From: Paraburkholderia aromaticivorans
Lineage (GTDB): Bacteria > Pseudomonadota > Gammaproteobacteria > Burkholderiales > Burkholderiaceae
Reading direction: 5' to 3'
DNA: 64,000 bases
NCBI RefSeq assembly: GCF_002278075.1
Contig: NZ_CP022991.1
Location: 558,001 to 622,000, forward strand
Made by a program: the position numbers and the translations under genes. The notes below the pieces were generated by a model. The model saw only the letters and a list, made by a program, of their open reading frames with translations. It did no database searches and had not been told where the DNA came from. Below, one piece after another: positions 1 through 9,049 of the stretch. Position 1 is the first letter of the stretch; every line of letters begins with the position of its first letter.

Positions 1-144
1 GTGGTGCTGGTCGAGCAGGATATGGGCATGGTCGAGCGTATCGCGAATCGCTGCTGTGTGATGGACAAGGGCCGTATCGTCGAGACATTGAGCCCCGAGC
101 AACTCGGCGACGAACAACTGATTCGCCAGTATCTGGCACTGTGA
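1..144 (+). CDS. ABC transporter ATP-binding protein, C-terminal end (UrtE/LivF type), partial
   Basis: The first 144 bases are open in frame 1 and end in TGA. The 47 residues begin VVLVEQDMGMVERIANRCCV and contain the VLLVEQ-type segment that follows the Walker B/D-loop in branched-chain amino acid and urea ABC ATPases, where Gln takes the usual H-loop position. The next segment (VMDKGRIVETLSPEQL) and the short tail match the C-termini of UrtE/LivF proteins. The start lies outside the window. The formamidase follows after 13 bases, so this is very probably the last transporter subunit of a short-chain amide or urea uptake operon. The substrate is inferred from the neighbours. Confidence 0.85.
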   Translation: MVLVEQDMGMVERIANRCCVMDKGRIVETLSPEQLGDEQLIRQYLAL

Positions 145-157
145 CGGAGAGCGGAAC

Positions 158-1144
158 ATGAAATGGCTTGAAGAATCGATCATGATGAAGCGCGGTGTCG
201 GCGCCGATCGCGAGCCGGTGGAGCACCATCTCACCGAGGAGATGCAGAAGACCTATCACTACACGATCGGCCCTTATTCGCAGCCTGTTCTGCACGTCAA
301 GCCGGGGGATCGCGTGGTGGTGGAAACGCGCGACGCCTTCGAAGGCAAGATCAGGGAGGAGACCGACAAACCGTCGCAGGTGCTGCAGGTGCCTTTTCTC
401 AATCCGCAGAATGGGCCGATCATGATCGAAGGCGCCGAGAAGGGCGACGTGGTTGCGGTATATATCGAGAAGATGGCGCCGCGCGGCGACGATCCGCACG
501 GCTTCTGCTGCATGATTCCGAACTTCGGCGGGCTGACCGGCACGGACTACACTGCGCTGCTCAACGAGCCGTTGCCTGAAATCGTACGCAAGATAAAGAT
601 CGACGAAGAGAACGTGTACTGGAGCAAACGCAATACGCTGCCGTACAAACCGCATATCGGCACGCTGAGCCTTTCTCCCGAAATCGATTCGATCAATTCG
701 CTCACGCCCGACAATCACGGTGGCAATATGGACGTCCCTGACATGGGGCCGGGCAGCATCACGTATTTGCCGGTACGCTCGCCGGGCGGGCGGCTTTTCA
801 TCGGCGATGCGCACGCCTGTCAGGGCGACGGCGAAGTGTGCGGCACGGCCGTCGAGTATCAGAGCACGACGACCGTGCGCGTGGATCTTATCAAGAAGTG
901 GCAGATCGACTGGCCGCGTCTGGAGAACGAAGACGCGCTGATGAGCATCGGCAGCGCGCGGCCGCTGGAGGACGCGACGCGCATCGCCTATCGCGAACTC
1001 GTGTTGTGGATGGCTGCCGAGTATGGCTTTGACAAGTGGGATGCGTACATGATGCTGAGTCAGGTCGGCAAGGTACGTCTCGGTAATTTTGTCGACCCGA
1101 AATATACGGTGGGCGCAATGGTCGCCAAGCACTACCTGAAGTAA
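158..1144 (+). CDS. fmdA: acetamidase/formamidase family protein
   Basis: This 328-residue protein belongs to the FmdA/AmdA family of cytoplasmic amidohydrolases, which release ammonia from formamide or acetamide. Family-like segments are visible: an N-terminal HYTIGPYSQPVLHVKPGD stretch, the EGAEKGDVVAVYIEKM strand and the GDAHACQGDGEVCGTAVE core. GGAGAG lies just before the ATG. It follows an ABC ATPase end by 13 bases and precedes AmiC-like and AmiR-like genes. This is the usual setting for amide uptake, hydrolysis and amide-sensing regulation. Whether formamide or acetamide is preferred cannot be told from sequence. The symbol is by family only. Confidence 0.88.
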   Translation: MKWLEESIMMKRGVGADREPVEHHLTEEMQKTYHYTIGPYSQPVLHVKPGDRVVVETRDAFEGKIREETDKPSQVLQVPFLNPQNGPIMIEGAEKGDVVAVYIEKMAPRGDDPHGFCCMIPNFGGLTGTDYTALLNEPLPEIVRKIKIDEENVYWSKRNTLPYKPHIGTLSLSPEIDSINSLTPDNHGGNMDVPDMGPGSITYLPVRSPGGRLFIGDAHACQGDGEVCGTAVEYQSTTTVRVDLIKKWQIDWPRLENEDALMSIGSARPLEDATRIAYRELVLWMAAEYGFDKWDAYMMLSQVGKVRLGNFVDPKYTVGAMVAKHYLK

Positions 1145-1224
1145 CGCATCATCAGAGAAAATCGAAGTAAGACGACCAAAGCGCGGAGCCTATGCTCCGC
1201 GCGCATCCGAGAGCACGTGAAGAA

Positions 1225-2379
1225 ATGGCATTATCCGATCCCATCCGTGTGGGCCTGCTTAGCTCGACGACCGGTTCGACCGCGTTGCTCGAACAGTCTC
1301 AATGGCGCGGCGCATGCCTCGCCGTCGAGGAGATCAACGCGCGCGGCGGCATAGGCGGACGCGAACTCGTCGCGCTTCATTACGATCCCGGCTCCGATCC
1401 GGCCGCGTTTCGCGAGCTGGCGGAGCGGCTTATCGTGAGGGACGGCGTCAATACCATTTTCGGCGGCTATACGTCGACCAGCCGCAAGGCGATGCTGCCC
1501 GTCGTCGAGAAGCACAACCGGCTGCTGATCTACGCGCAGATGTACGAAGGCTTCGAGTATTCGGACAACATCATCTATAGCGGCGCGTCGCCTAACCAGA
1601 ACGGTGTGCAACTCGCCGACTTCATGACGGAGACGTTCGGCGCGCGCGTGTACTTTGTCGGTTCGAGCTATGTCTATCCGTACGAATGCAACCGGACGAT
1701 GCAGGAGCTACTGCTTCAGCATCCCGAAGGCGCGATCCTGGGTGAGCGCTATTTGTCGCTCGATGCCACGCGCGACCAGTTCGACCAGGTGGTCGCGGAT
1801 ATCGGGCGCAAGTCGCCGGACTGGATCTTCTGCACAGTGATCGGAGAGACGGTGCCCTATCTCTACGATGCCTACGCGCGCGCGGACTTCGATCCGGCCA
1901 GCATGCCGATCGGCAGCCTCAACACGTCCGAGACAGAGATTCACGCGATGGAACGCGGCGTCGCGACAGGGCATTTTACGGCCGCGCCTTATTTTCAGAG
2001 CATCGATACGCCGGAGAATCATCGCGCCGTGCGACATCATCAGGCGCGTTTCGGCGCGAACACGCCAACCGACATGAACTGGGAAGCCGCCTACTATCAA
2101 ATGCATATGTTCGCGGAAGCGTTCGCGCGTGCCGGCTCGGATGAACTCGGCACCATCATGCCGCATCTGCTCGGCTCGGAGTTCACCGCGCCGCAAGGCC
2201 GGGTGCGCATCGATCCGGTCAATCACCACATGGCCCTCTATCCGCGCATTGGCCGCGTCAATGCCGACGGCCAGTTCACTATCCTGCGCGAGTCGAAGTT
2301 CGCCGTCGGCCCGGATCCCTACATGACGCGTCAGACGCTCGGGGACTGGGTCACGAAATTGAGCACGCGGGACTACTGA
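1225..2379 (+). CDS. amiC: AmiC-like amide-sensing substrate-binding protein
   Basis: The 384-residue product is a periplasmic-binding-protein fold of the AmiC/UrtA/FmdD group (DPIRVGLLSSTTG near the N-terminus, then GACLAVEEINARGGIGGREL). It has no signal peptide from this start, so it is likely a cytosolic ligand sensor and not a transport protein. In Pseudomonas, AmiC holds the antiterminator AmiR inactive until an amide binds. The ATG at 1225 is preferred over the in-frame ATG at 1192, because the upstream extension is Arg-rich and unlike the family. The amiR-like gene begins one base after this stop, which supports a paired sensor and effector. Confidence 0.82.
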   Translation: MALSDPIRVGLLSSTTGSTALLEQSQWRGACLAVEEINARGGIGGRELVALHYDPGSDPAAFRELAERLIVRDGVNTIFGGYTSTSRKAMLPVVEKHNRLLIYAQMYEGFEYSDNIIYSGASPNQNGVQLADFMTETFGARVYFVGSSYVYPYECNRTMQELLLQHPEGAILGERYLSLDATRDQFDQVVADIGRKSPDWIFCTVIGETVPYLYDAYARADFDPASMPIGSLNTSETEIHAMERGVATGHFTAAPYFQSIDTPENHRAVRHHQARFGANTPTDMNWEAAYYQMHMFAEAFARAGSDELGTIMPHLLGSEFTAPQGRVRIDPVNHHMALYPRIGRVNADGQFTILRESKFAVGPDPYMTRQTLGDWVTKLSTRDY

Positions 2380-2380
2380 C

Positions 2381-3031
2381 GTGAGCGCGCGCCCGGACAG
2401 AGGCCAACGGAGCCTCACGAGTTCGATCCTCGAGCGCAATGCGCGCGTGGTCGTTTTTCATCCCGACGACGACGACGGGGTGACGCTCACGAACCACCTT
2501 CGGCGCATGGGCTTTCAGGTCGAGCGATGCTGGCCGCCCGTGGAGACCCTGCCGGAGCGTGTCGACCTGGTGTTCCGTGCATTGCGGCCTGACGAGCGCG
2601 CGCCGAAGGGCGAATGGTCGGGACCGGATGCACCGCCCGTTATTTGCGTGGTCGCCTACGAGAATCCGACCTTTATCGATCAGGCGATCAAGCTCGGAGC
2701 GGACGGCATCGTGACGACGCCGGTGCGCGCATCGGGGTTGCTGTCCACCGTGGTGATGGCGCTGTATCACGCAAAGCGTTCGCGCCAGCACGCGCAGCGT
2801 ATCGCCAAATTGGAACAAAAGCTGCTCGACAGCCGGCATTTGCAGGAAGCGAAAAAAATTCTGATGACCATGCATCGCGTGAGCGAACGCGAGGCGTACG
2901 ACATGCTGCGTGCGCAGGCGATGGAGAAGCGCATAACTATCGACGATATCTGTCACTCCGTCATTCAGGCAGGCGAAGTGCTGCAGATTTCTCGCGGCAT
3001 GACGTCAGGCGAGGGGCGCGATAAAGAGTGA
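2381..3031 (+). CDS. amiR: AmiR-like ANTAR-domain transcription antiterminator
   Basis: The 216-residue protein starts with GTG. It has an N-terminal receiver-like domain lacking a clear phospho-acceptor site (about residues 20-130), a short coiled coil (IAKLEQKLLDSRHLQEAKK) and a C-terminal ANTAR RNA-binding domain (about 140-205). ANTAR hallmarks are SRHLQEAKKILM, SEREAYDMLRAQAM and the closing ITIDDICHSVIQ. ANTAR proteins bind paired small hairpins in leader RNA and prevent termination. With the adjacent AmiC-like protein it should control the amide operon, whose leader would lie before the window. An in-frame GTG one base after the amiC stop implies translational coupling. Confidence 0.85.
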   Translation: MSARPDRGQRSLTSSILERNARVVVFHPDDDDGVTLTNHLRRMGFQVERCWPPVETLPERVDLVFRALRPDERAPKGEWSGPDAPPVICVVAYENPTFIDQAIKLGADGIVTTPVRASGLLSTVVMALYHAKRSRQHAQRIAKLEQKLLDSRHLQEAKKILMTMHRVSEREAYDMLRAQAMEKRITIDDICHSVIQAGEVLQISRGMTSGEGRDKE

Positions 3032-3089
3032 GCGCGCCCTCGCTCGATCGATTAACGGACATGCAAACACCTGCACAGGAGCTTAGAAC

Positions 3090-3854
3090 ATGGATCTGCA
3101 ACTGAAGGGTTTGAAGGCGATCGTGACCGGCGGCACCAAGGGCATCGGACTTGCCATTGCGCGGACGCTCGCAGCGGAAGGTGCGGAGGTCGCCATTTGC
3201 GCACGCGATCAGGCTGTCGTCGACGCGACCGTAAGCGCGCTCGCCGAACTGAGCGGCGCGCGAGCATCGGGCGCGGCAGTCGATGTATCGGATGGCGCCG
3301 CGCTGAAAGCGTGGGTCGAGCGTACCGCCTCGGCGTGGGGCGGCCTCGACATCATCGTGGCGAATGTGAGTGCGCTCGCGATCGGCAACGACATTCAATC
3401 GTGGCGCAAGGAATTCGAAACCGATCTGCTCGGCACCGTCAATCTCGTCGATGCGGCGATGCCGTATCTCGAAGCGAGCCGGGCCGCCTCGATCGTCGCG
3501 ATATCGAGCGTCTCGGGACGCGAGATCGATTTCGCCGCGGGTCCTTATGGTGTGTTCAAGGCCGCGCTCGTTCATTACATACAGGGGCTCGCGAATCAGC
3601 TCGCGTCGAAGGGTATTCGCGCGAACACGGTGTCGCCGGGCAATGTGTATTTCGAGGGCGGCGTGTGGGACTGGATCGAGCATAACGATGCAGCACTATT
3701 CGAACGCGCACTCGCATTGAATCCGACTGGGCGCATGGGGCGCCCGCAGGAAATCGCTAACGCGGTGGCGTTCATCGCGAGTCCGGCGGCGAGCTTTGTG
3801 AGCGGCACGAACTTCGTCGTCGATGGAGCACTCACGCGCGGCGTGCAGCTCTGA
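3090..3854 (+). CDS. SDR family NAD(P)-dependent oxidoreductase
   Basis: This is a 254-residue classical short-chain dehydrogenase/reductase. The glycine-rich cofactor loop is VTGGTKGIG (residues 12-20). The catalytic Ser lies in AISSVSG (about 138-143) and the YxxxK pair is Y153/K157 (YGVFK). The usual NNAG motif is replaced by ANVSA (91-95), a mild variation. AGGAG precedes the ATG at good spacing. It sits between the AmiR-like gene and an amidase in the same direction and probably belongs to the same transcript. Its substrate cannot be deduced. Confidence 0.88.
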   Translation: MDLQLKGLKAIVTGGTKGIGLAIARTLAAEGAEVAICARDQAVVDATVSALAELSGARASGAAVDVSDGAALKAWVERTASAWGGLDIIVANVSALAIGNDIQSWRKEFETDLLGTVNLVDAAMPYLEASRAASIVAISSVSGREIDFAAGPYGVFKAALVHYIQGLANQLASKGIRANTVSPGNVYFEGGVWDWIEHNDAALFERALALNPTGRMGRPQEIANAVAFIASPAASFVSGTNFVVDGALTRGVQL

Positions 3855-3882
3855 CACACGGTCAACTCAACAGGAGCATGGA

Positions 3883-5424
3883 ATGGAACGAGGCAGTGCG
3901 ATTGGTATCGATCTGGACGCCCTGACGGTCGAGGCCGTGCAGGCGGGTTTCAAGGCCGGCACGTTCACGGCCGAGCAACTGGCGCGCGCCTGTTTCGACA
4001 GGATCGAGCGCGACAACGGGAAGTACAACGCAGTGATCTTCCTGAACCCGGCGGCCATCGACGACGCGCGCAAGATCGACGAGCGGCGCGCTGCCGGCGA
4101 ACCGCTGGGTCCGCTTGCAGGGGTGCCGGTCGTCATCAAGGATCCTATGGACATGGTCGGCTTTCCGACTACCGCAGGATGGGCGAAGTTGTACAGCAAG
4201 AAAGGCGGCGTCGACCTGATGCCCGAGCGTGATGCGCCGGTCGTCGCGAGGATGCGCCGCGCGGGTGCGATCCTGCTCGGCAAGACGAACGTGCCGATCC
4301 TGAGCCACACCGGCTCGCATGCGAACGATAGCTGGGCCGGCCCCACGATCAATGTAGTGATGCCCGATCGGGTGCCGGGCGGCAGCAGTGCGGGGACGGC
4401 ATCGGCGGTTGCGTCGTGCATGGCTGTACTCGGTCTCGCGGAAGAGACCGGCGGATCGATTCAGAACCCCGCGTCGGCGCAGAACCTCGTCGGGATCAAA
4501 CCGACTATCGGGCTGGTGCCGAATGCGGGCGTGGTGCCGCTGTCGGGTAACCGCGATGTGGTGGGGCCCATTGCACGAAACGTGAGGGACGCCGCGCTGT
4601 GCCTCGACGTGCTCGCGGGCTATTCGAGCGAAGACCCGAAGACGCTCGCGAGCGTCGGCCGGCAACCGGAAGGTGGTTATACCGCGGCGTTGGACTCGAA
4701 GGCGTTGAACGGCAAGCGCATCGGTCTGTATGGGCCGGGCTGGCGCAATCAGCCTTTGTCCGACGAAGCTGCTGTACTGTATGAGCGGGTCAAGGGCGAA
4801 CTGGCTGGTCTGGGTGCGATTCTCGTTGACGATCCGTTCGCGGGCTCCGGGTTCGCCGAACTGAGGAAGCCGACGCCGCCGCTAGCGCATTTCGATGCGC
4901 GCGGTCTGGAATCGATTCCGTACGATCTGGAGAAGTATCTTCAGCGGCTCGGCAAGCATGCGTCGCTGAAGACCTTCGCGGAATTCGCTGCGGCGACGAA
5001 GGATGACGATCCTTTTGGGGCGCAGGGGATACTGCGCTATTTGCATAGTCTCGCGGATTTCACTGCCGCGCTGGCTGATCCGTCGGCGCCGCCGGAGATG
5101 TCTGAATTCGTCGAAGTGAAGGCGCGCTATCTGCGGATTTTCAATGCGGTGATGGATGCGCAACGGCTCGATGCACTGGTGTTTCCGCAGATGCGAGGCG
5201 AGCTTCCTGCGCTTCACGGTCAGGATGTCATTCAGGAGACGACGGTGGGCGAGATCAATATTGCGGGCTTGCCGGGGATTGCGGTGCCTGCGGGGTTCTA
5301 TGCGTCTGGGGCGCCGTTTGGGCTGATTTTTGTGGGGAGGCAATGGGATGAGGGGGCGTTGTTAGGGTTTGCTTATTCTTACGAGGTGGGGGTGGGGGGT
5401 GACACCATAGGGCGGTTGTCTTGA
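3883..5424 (+). CDS. amidase-signature family amidase
   Basis: This is a 513-residue amidase-signature enzyme that hydrolyses carboxylic amides. The Ser-cisSer-Lys triad is visible as K86 (VVIKDPMD), S168 (PGGSSAG) and S192 (ETGGSIQNPAS). The ATG at 3883 is chosen because CAGGAG lies 7-12 bases upstream. A longer in-frame start at 3823 would run 32 bases into the SDR gene. The last 80 bases become very G-rich, and the C-terminus ends loosely in a glycine-rich stretch. The gene is the last of the amide-use group. A role in breaking down larger amides is likely, with substrate unknown. Confidence 0.88.
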   Translation: MERGSAIGIDLDALTVEAVQAGFKAGTFTAEQLARACFDRIERDNGKYNAVIFLNPAAIDDARKIDERRAAGEPLGPLAGVPVVIKDPMDMVGFPTTAGWAKLYSKKGGVDLMPERDAPVVARMRRAGAILLGKTNVPILSHTGSHANDSWAGPTINVVMPDRVPGGSSAGTASAVASCMAVLGLAEETGGSIQNPASAQNLVGIKPTIGLVPNAGVVPLSGNRDVVGPIARNVRDAALCLDVLAGYSSEDPKTLASVGRQPEGGYTAALDSKALNGKRIGLYGPGWRNQPLSDEAAVLYERVKGELAGLGAILVDDPFAGSGFAELRKPTPPLAHFDARGLESIPYDLEKYLQRLGKHASLKTFAEFAAATKDDDPFGAQGILRYLHSLADFTAALADPSAPPEMSEFVEVKARYLRIFNAVMDAQRLDALVFPQMRGELPALHGQDVIQETTVGEINIAGLPGIAVPAGFYASGAPFGLIFVGRQWDEGALLGFAYSYEVGVGGDTIGRLS

Positions 5425-5821
5425 GCGTGGGTGCCGGGCCGGTGGGCTCGGGTCACCGCTTTGAGAGCGGCCCGCTATTCCGCACGACTCTCGAATAAAG
5501 CCTTAACCACCGGCACAGCCGGGAACGCGTTTGGCCATCGAGTTAAGTACAGCAGGTGCGATACCGTTGCAGGCGCTTCGGTGGGGGTCAAACCGTCATC
5601 CACAGCTCGGCCGAGTCTATAGCTAATCTTGATGGCTATGTTTTTGCTGGTGGTGGGTAACACACAGTCCACAGCGCCTTCTCTGCATTACTAAAAGATC
5701 GACGGTGACCACCGCACCGTCGTGACATGCAGCCATGTTGCTGATGCATGCTTCGCTGGATTCTTCTTCACCACCAGGCGCCTGCGTCACAAGGCTTCAT
5801 CGTCGTCAGGCCGGAGCACCC
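5425..5821. other. 397-bp gap with no convincing gene
   Basis: The only suggestive reading is on the minus strand at 5475-5672. Its C-terminal half (HLLYLTRWPNAFPAVP onward) loosely resembles the last strand and helix of a LysR effector domain. The upstream part does not, so at best this is a worn gene end. No RNA gene or clear terminator was seen. Confidence 0.4.
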
Positions 5822-6655
5822 TCATTTATAGTATTGGGCACGCGTCGCGGCCGCTGCGGCCAACGCTTCGCGATAGGCTGACCTCTTCGCCTTTGTTTCT
5901 TCCGTCGCCGGCTTCCGGTCTTGACGTGAGAGATGGAACGTCTTTGATTCGACAAAAAGACGCAGACTGCCGCTCGATGCGGGTCCGAGATTGCGCTGAA
6001 CCGGTGGCTTGTTCGGGTCGACCCAGAGAATCTGCTGCATCATGTCAGTACTCGGGTCGATCCAACTGATATACCCGCCAGGCAAGATCTCGCGCGGTTT
6101 TTTGATCGCGCCCGTGAAGCTGTAGCGCGCATCGGCGGTGACCTGCGGGTCGTAGAAGTGAGGGGTGATGAAATCGGACACCGATATTCCGTCGATCGTA
6201 TAGGTGTAAGGATCGGCTTCGCACGGGTCACAGGCCTCGATCAGGTATTCGAAGCGGCCTGTGCCGTCCTGGATGCGGCCGTTCACGATCCCGATCGAGG
6301 TCGAGGTTTGGAGCCGGTTGCCGTTCGGGTCGATCAGCATTTCTATGATTTCATGGCTTGCGTCGACTGCCCATTCTTCACTGTTCGGGGTGACGATCAC
6401 TTTCGCGTAGGGCTGGTTATGATGTGTCATATGAAAGCCTCCCTCGCCTGGCGGCAGGGACTTGACGAGCTGAACCGGCCACACGCCCTGCGGGATTTTT
6501 TTAGGGTCGGTGAGATACGAGACTGTCGCTTTCACCGACCAGTATTGCGGCAAGTCCCTCGTCACCTGGACGTTGATGGCCGCGGCCACCGCCGCCATCG
6601 TTTGTGAATCCACCTCGCCCGTCGCATCGACGAGTCCAACTTTTGTTGCCAACAT
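5822..6655 (-). CDS. hypothetical protein with SHEIIEML motif
   Basis: The 277-residue protein starts at the ATG whose first base is 6655, six bases after a strong GGAGG. A longer in-frame start exists at 6700 but lacks such a site. Its most marked feature is DASHEIIEMLIDPNGNRL (residues 98-115), a His-Glu-x-x-Glu helix followed by Asp-Pro, placed after a strand-like KVIVTPNSEEWAV. Similar SHExLEMLxDP signatures occur in uncharacterised bacterial proteins and recall gluzincin-type metal sites, but no proven activity is known to me. There is no signal peptide. The C-terminus is basic. The region is accessory, so horizontal transfer is plausible. Confidence 0.7.
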   Translation of the reverse strand: MLATKVGLVDATGEVDSQTMAAVAAAINVQVTRDLPQYWSVKATVSYLTDPKKIPQGVWPVQLVKSLPPGEGGFHMTHHNQPYAKVIVTPNSEEWAVDASHEIIEMLIDPNGNRLQTSTSIGIVNGRIQDGTGRFEYLIEACDPCEADPYTYTIDGISVSDFITPHFYDPQVTADARYSFTGAIKKPREILPGGYISWIDPSTDMMQQILWVDPNKPPVQRNLGPASSGSLRLFVESKTFHLSRQDRKPATEETKAKRSAYREALAAAAATRAQYYK

Positions 6656-7012
6656 AAGTGCCTCCTGTTCATCAACGTTACGACAAGCACACGGCGCCAC
6701 GGCGGGATGCTCCCGCTGTGCGGCACGAACGAGTTGGATACCTCCAGCATGATGGGTTGGGGGTCTGTCTACGATATACCGCAGGCGAATACTCTCTGCG
6801 ACGGTTGTCTCGCAGCGAGTCAGTGACGGATGGATTGCGTCATGCGGGCTGCCGCACGGCCAGTGCAGAAGGGTGCCGCACTCCTTTAAACAAGACGGCG
6901 CGGGCTGTGGATTTTGAATGGGACAGGTCGCGCTGTTTGGGGTGGCTGTCGAAGGCCATTCCCGTTTTGAACCCCGAGCGCGAAGGCCCGGAGAATCCTT
7001 CTTGCCGCGTCC

Positions 7013-7645
7013 TCCAGCCCACTGTATCGTTCAACGCAGTGCTGCCCGAAGGCGGCACATTGAGCGTACGATTGCCGTTGCCCGGCAAGTTCTCTTACGT
7101 CGCGCAGCTGCCCGCGTTTTTGCGGGAGTAGTTGTATTGGACGCTGCCGCTCGCCAGTAGATTTGACTGTGTTGTTTCATATTCCAGTCGCCGAGGGCGT
7201 CAGTGCTACCCGTCATGTACAGGCACTGCCCGGGCTGCGTCTTTGCGTTGACGCTGATCGTGACGCCGACATGCCCGGCGGTAAAGATCGGCCACGCGCG
7301 GCCGACACCGGGGCCGTCGACGTTGCTCCCGTCATTGTGCTCGCCGTAGCCGCCGTAGTTATAGCGGAGCCAGGTCTGATTGCCATTCTTGATAGTCGCC
7401 GCGAGGGTGGTGTGGTAGGCGGCGATCGTATCTGCGACGGTAGAGTCGTCGGCCCTTTCGCGCCCCTGCGCACCAGTTCAAGGTGCCGTCCCGAAAAAGG
7501 ACTTTTGCGCCGGCCCGCGCATCGCCGGCAAGCCGCGACTGCCGAACGCCTTGCCGGCGGTCGTTGCATGAGCGGGGCTTATCAGCCGTGCGGAGACGGC
7601 CGTCGCCGCCGCACGAAAGACGGTACGGCGTTTCCTCGGGTGTCT
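7013..7645 (-). pseudogene. decayed GH15 glucoamylase with CBM20 starch-binding domain
   Basis: Three reading frames must be joined to see this relic. Near 7645 a basic stretch and Ala-rich helix (RKRRTVFRAAATAV) ending in SPAHA look like a signal peptide. After a TGA and a large internal deletion, ADDSTVADTIAAYHTTLAA, then LRYNYGGYGEHNDG and GRAWPIFTAG, match the end of a GH15 catalytic domain. Next, VTISVNAKTQPGQCLYMTG and ALGDW are the start of a CBM20 domain. After a frameshift, VQYNYSRKNAG, a TAA at 7095-7097, and NRTLNVPPSGSTALNDTVGW complete it. Most of the catalytic domain is missing, so it cannot be active. Confidence 0.72.
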
Positions 7646-7681
7646 CGCCTGGATTCACCGTTGCTTCGCGTGCCCGGTCGA

Positions 7682-8794
7682 TCAATGACTCGCGCCCGAA
7701 GTCAGCCGATCGATCATGTTGCGAATCGCGCGCATCTGAACGCCTTGATGGTCGGCGAAGTGACTGCCCGTGTAGCCCCACCAGTCCCAGCATCCATTCG
7801 GGTTCAAACCGGGAATCGACAGCGCCTGCGGAAATAGCACGACGATCTGGTTGCTGTCCGCCCACTGCGTATAGCCCGCATGCCGAACGAACGTCGTGCC
7901 GAAGAGGAGACCGCCGCCCGGCGGCGAATCGATCGGCAAATAGTCCTGGCCCTGCTCGCACCCGTGCAGCGCGATGTGCAGACGGCAGGGCGCGCCGGCA
8001 TCGCAGGCGCGCGGCACATAGAGCCAGCCGCTGCTGTCCATGCCCGTGGTCCACGTGAAACTCGAAGGACGGTCGGTTGGCAGATAGCGGTTCTGATCGA
8101 AGCGCAGATAGCGGCCTTTTTGCGCGGTTGTCGTTGCGGGTGGCGCGAGCGGGGCGGGACCATAGATCCAGCCGAGTATCGCCTTTGCGCCATCCACATT
8201 GCACTTGCCGATGAACGGCGACTCGGTCTTCGAGCATGCCACGCCGTAGTTGATGGTCGGCATGGTATGGCCCGCGTCGCTCAGTTCGATTGTCGACGCG
8301 CTTTGCGCCGGTACGCCGAGTGCCGAATAGTAGGCCTGCAACTGCGTGACCACCGGCCGTGGCACGGTGGTGTCGTCCGCGCCGGAGAGGGTGACGAGGC
8401 GCTGGCGCGCGATGTTAGCGGCATCGTCGATGAGGTGATTCGCCGACGATGTCTTCGTGAACGCTACGAGCGTCGGCAAGTCGGTGCTGGTCTGCGAGAC
8501 CTGGCATAAGCTTGCAGGCTGGATGGTGCATGAGCACTTTGTTGTCGCGATCAGCACGTTGTTCTGTGAGCAGTAATAGGGGCCGGCCGCGACGACGCCT
8601 ACGCCCTTGATGATGGACGAATACGCCACCGCCAGTTGCACCGCCATGAAACCGCCCGACGAAATTCCCGAGACCGACGTCTGGCTGATGTCGATGTTCA
8701 GCGCCGGTAGCGGCGGGTAAGTGACCGGGTCCGAGAAGCAGTTAACCGAAAATGCCCACAGCGTGACGGCACGGATAGACGGGATGACTTTCAT
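7682..8794 (-). CDS. extracellular PHB depolymerase-family esterase (type II-like order)
   Basis: This 370-residue alpha/beta hydrolase has an N-terminal hydrophobic segment consistent with export. The lipase box is GISSG (residues 43-47), with nucleophile Ser45. A plausible acid is in SGADDTTV (Asp140/141), and the His is H176 in SDAGHTMP. The oxyanion-hole motif LHGC (276-279) lies after the triad. That order is typical of type II catalytic domains of short-chain polyhydroxyalkanoate depolymerases; in type I it precedes the lipase box. No substrate-binding domain is obvious. It stops just before the glucoamylase relic, so both may come from a secreted polymer-degrading set. Activity on PHB is inferred. 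Confidence 0.8.
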   Translation of the reverse strand: MKVIPSIRAVTLWAFSVNCFSDPVTYPPLPALNIDISQTSVSGISSGGFMAVQLAVAYSSIIKGVGVVAAGPYYCSQNNVLIATTKCSCTIQPASLCQVSQTSTDLPTLVAFTKTSSANHLIDDAANIARQRLVTLSGADDTTVPRPVVTQLQAYYSALGVPAQSASTIELSDAGHTMPTINYGVACSKTESPFIGKCNVDGAKAILGWIYGPAPLAPPATTTAQKGRYLRFDQNRYLPTDRPSSFTWTTGMDSSGWLYVPRACDAGAPCRLHIALHGCEQGQDYLPIDSPPGGGLLFGTTFVRHAGYTQWADSNQIVVLFPQALSIPGLNPNGCWDWWGYTGSHFADHQGVQMRAIRNMIDRLTSGASH

Positions 8795-9049
8795 CGGCTT
8801 GCCTCACGATGGGTTGCGTTGCTTGCAGAAGCATTGCGAAAAAATCCCAACTAATACGTGGACAACTCGAATGAATCCGGCGGCACTCAGGCGTGCGCCC
8901 GGAAGAATTGGCCGCGGATGATGAGTGGTTTAATGTTGAACGCGGCATGTCATAGTGCCGTTCTCCAGGAACGGCTCGCCACATGCCATGGTTCGAGCAT
9001 CACTGTCGCAGCCGATAAAGTTATCTGATAAGGATAGCTACTGAGATCG

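Noticed and set aside
1192..1224. Upstream start for the AmiC-like protein
   Set aside because: The 11 added residues are Arg-rich with no family match, and the ATG at 1225 gives the normal N-terminus.
5475..5672. Possible LysR C-terminus on the minus strand
   Set aside because: Only the last 25 residues resemble the family and the upstream residues do not. Not strong enough for a feature.
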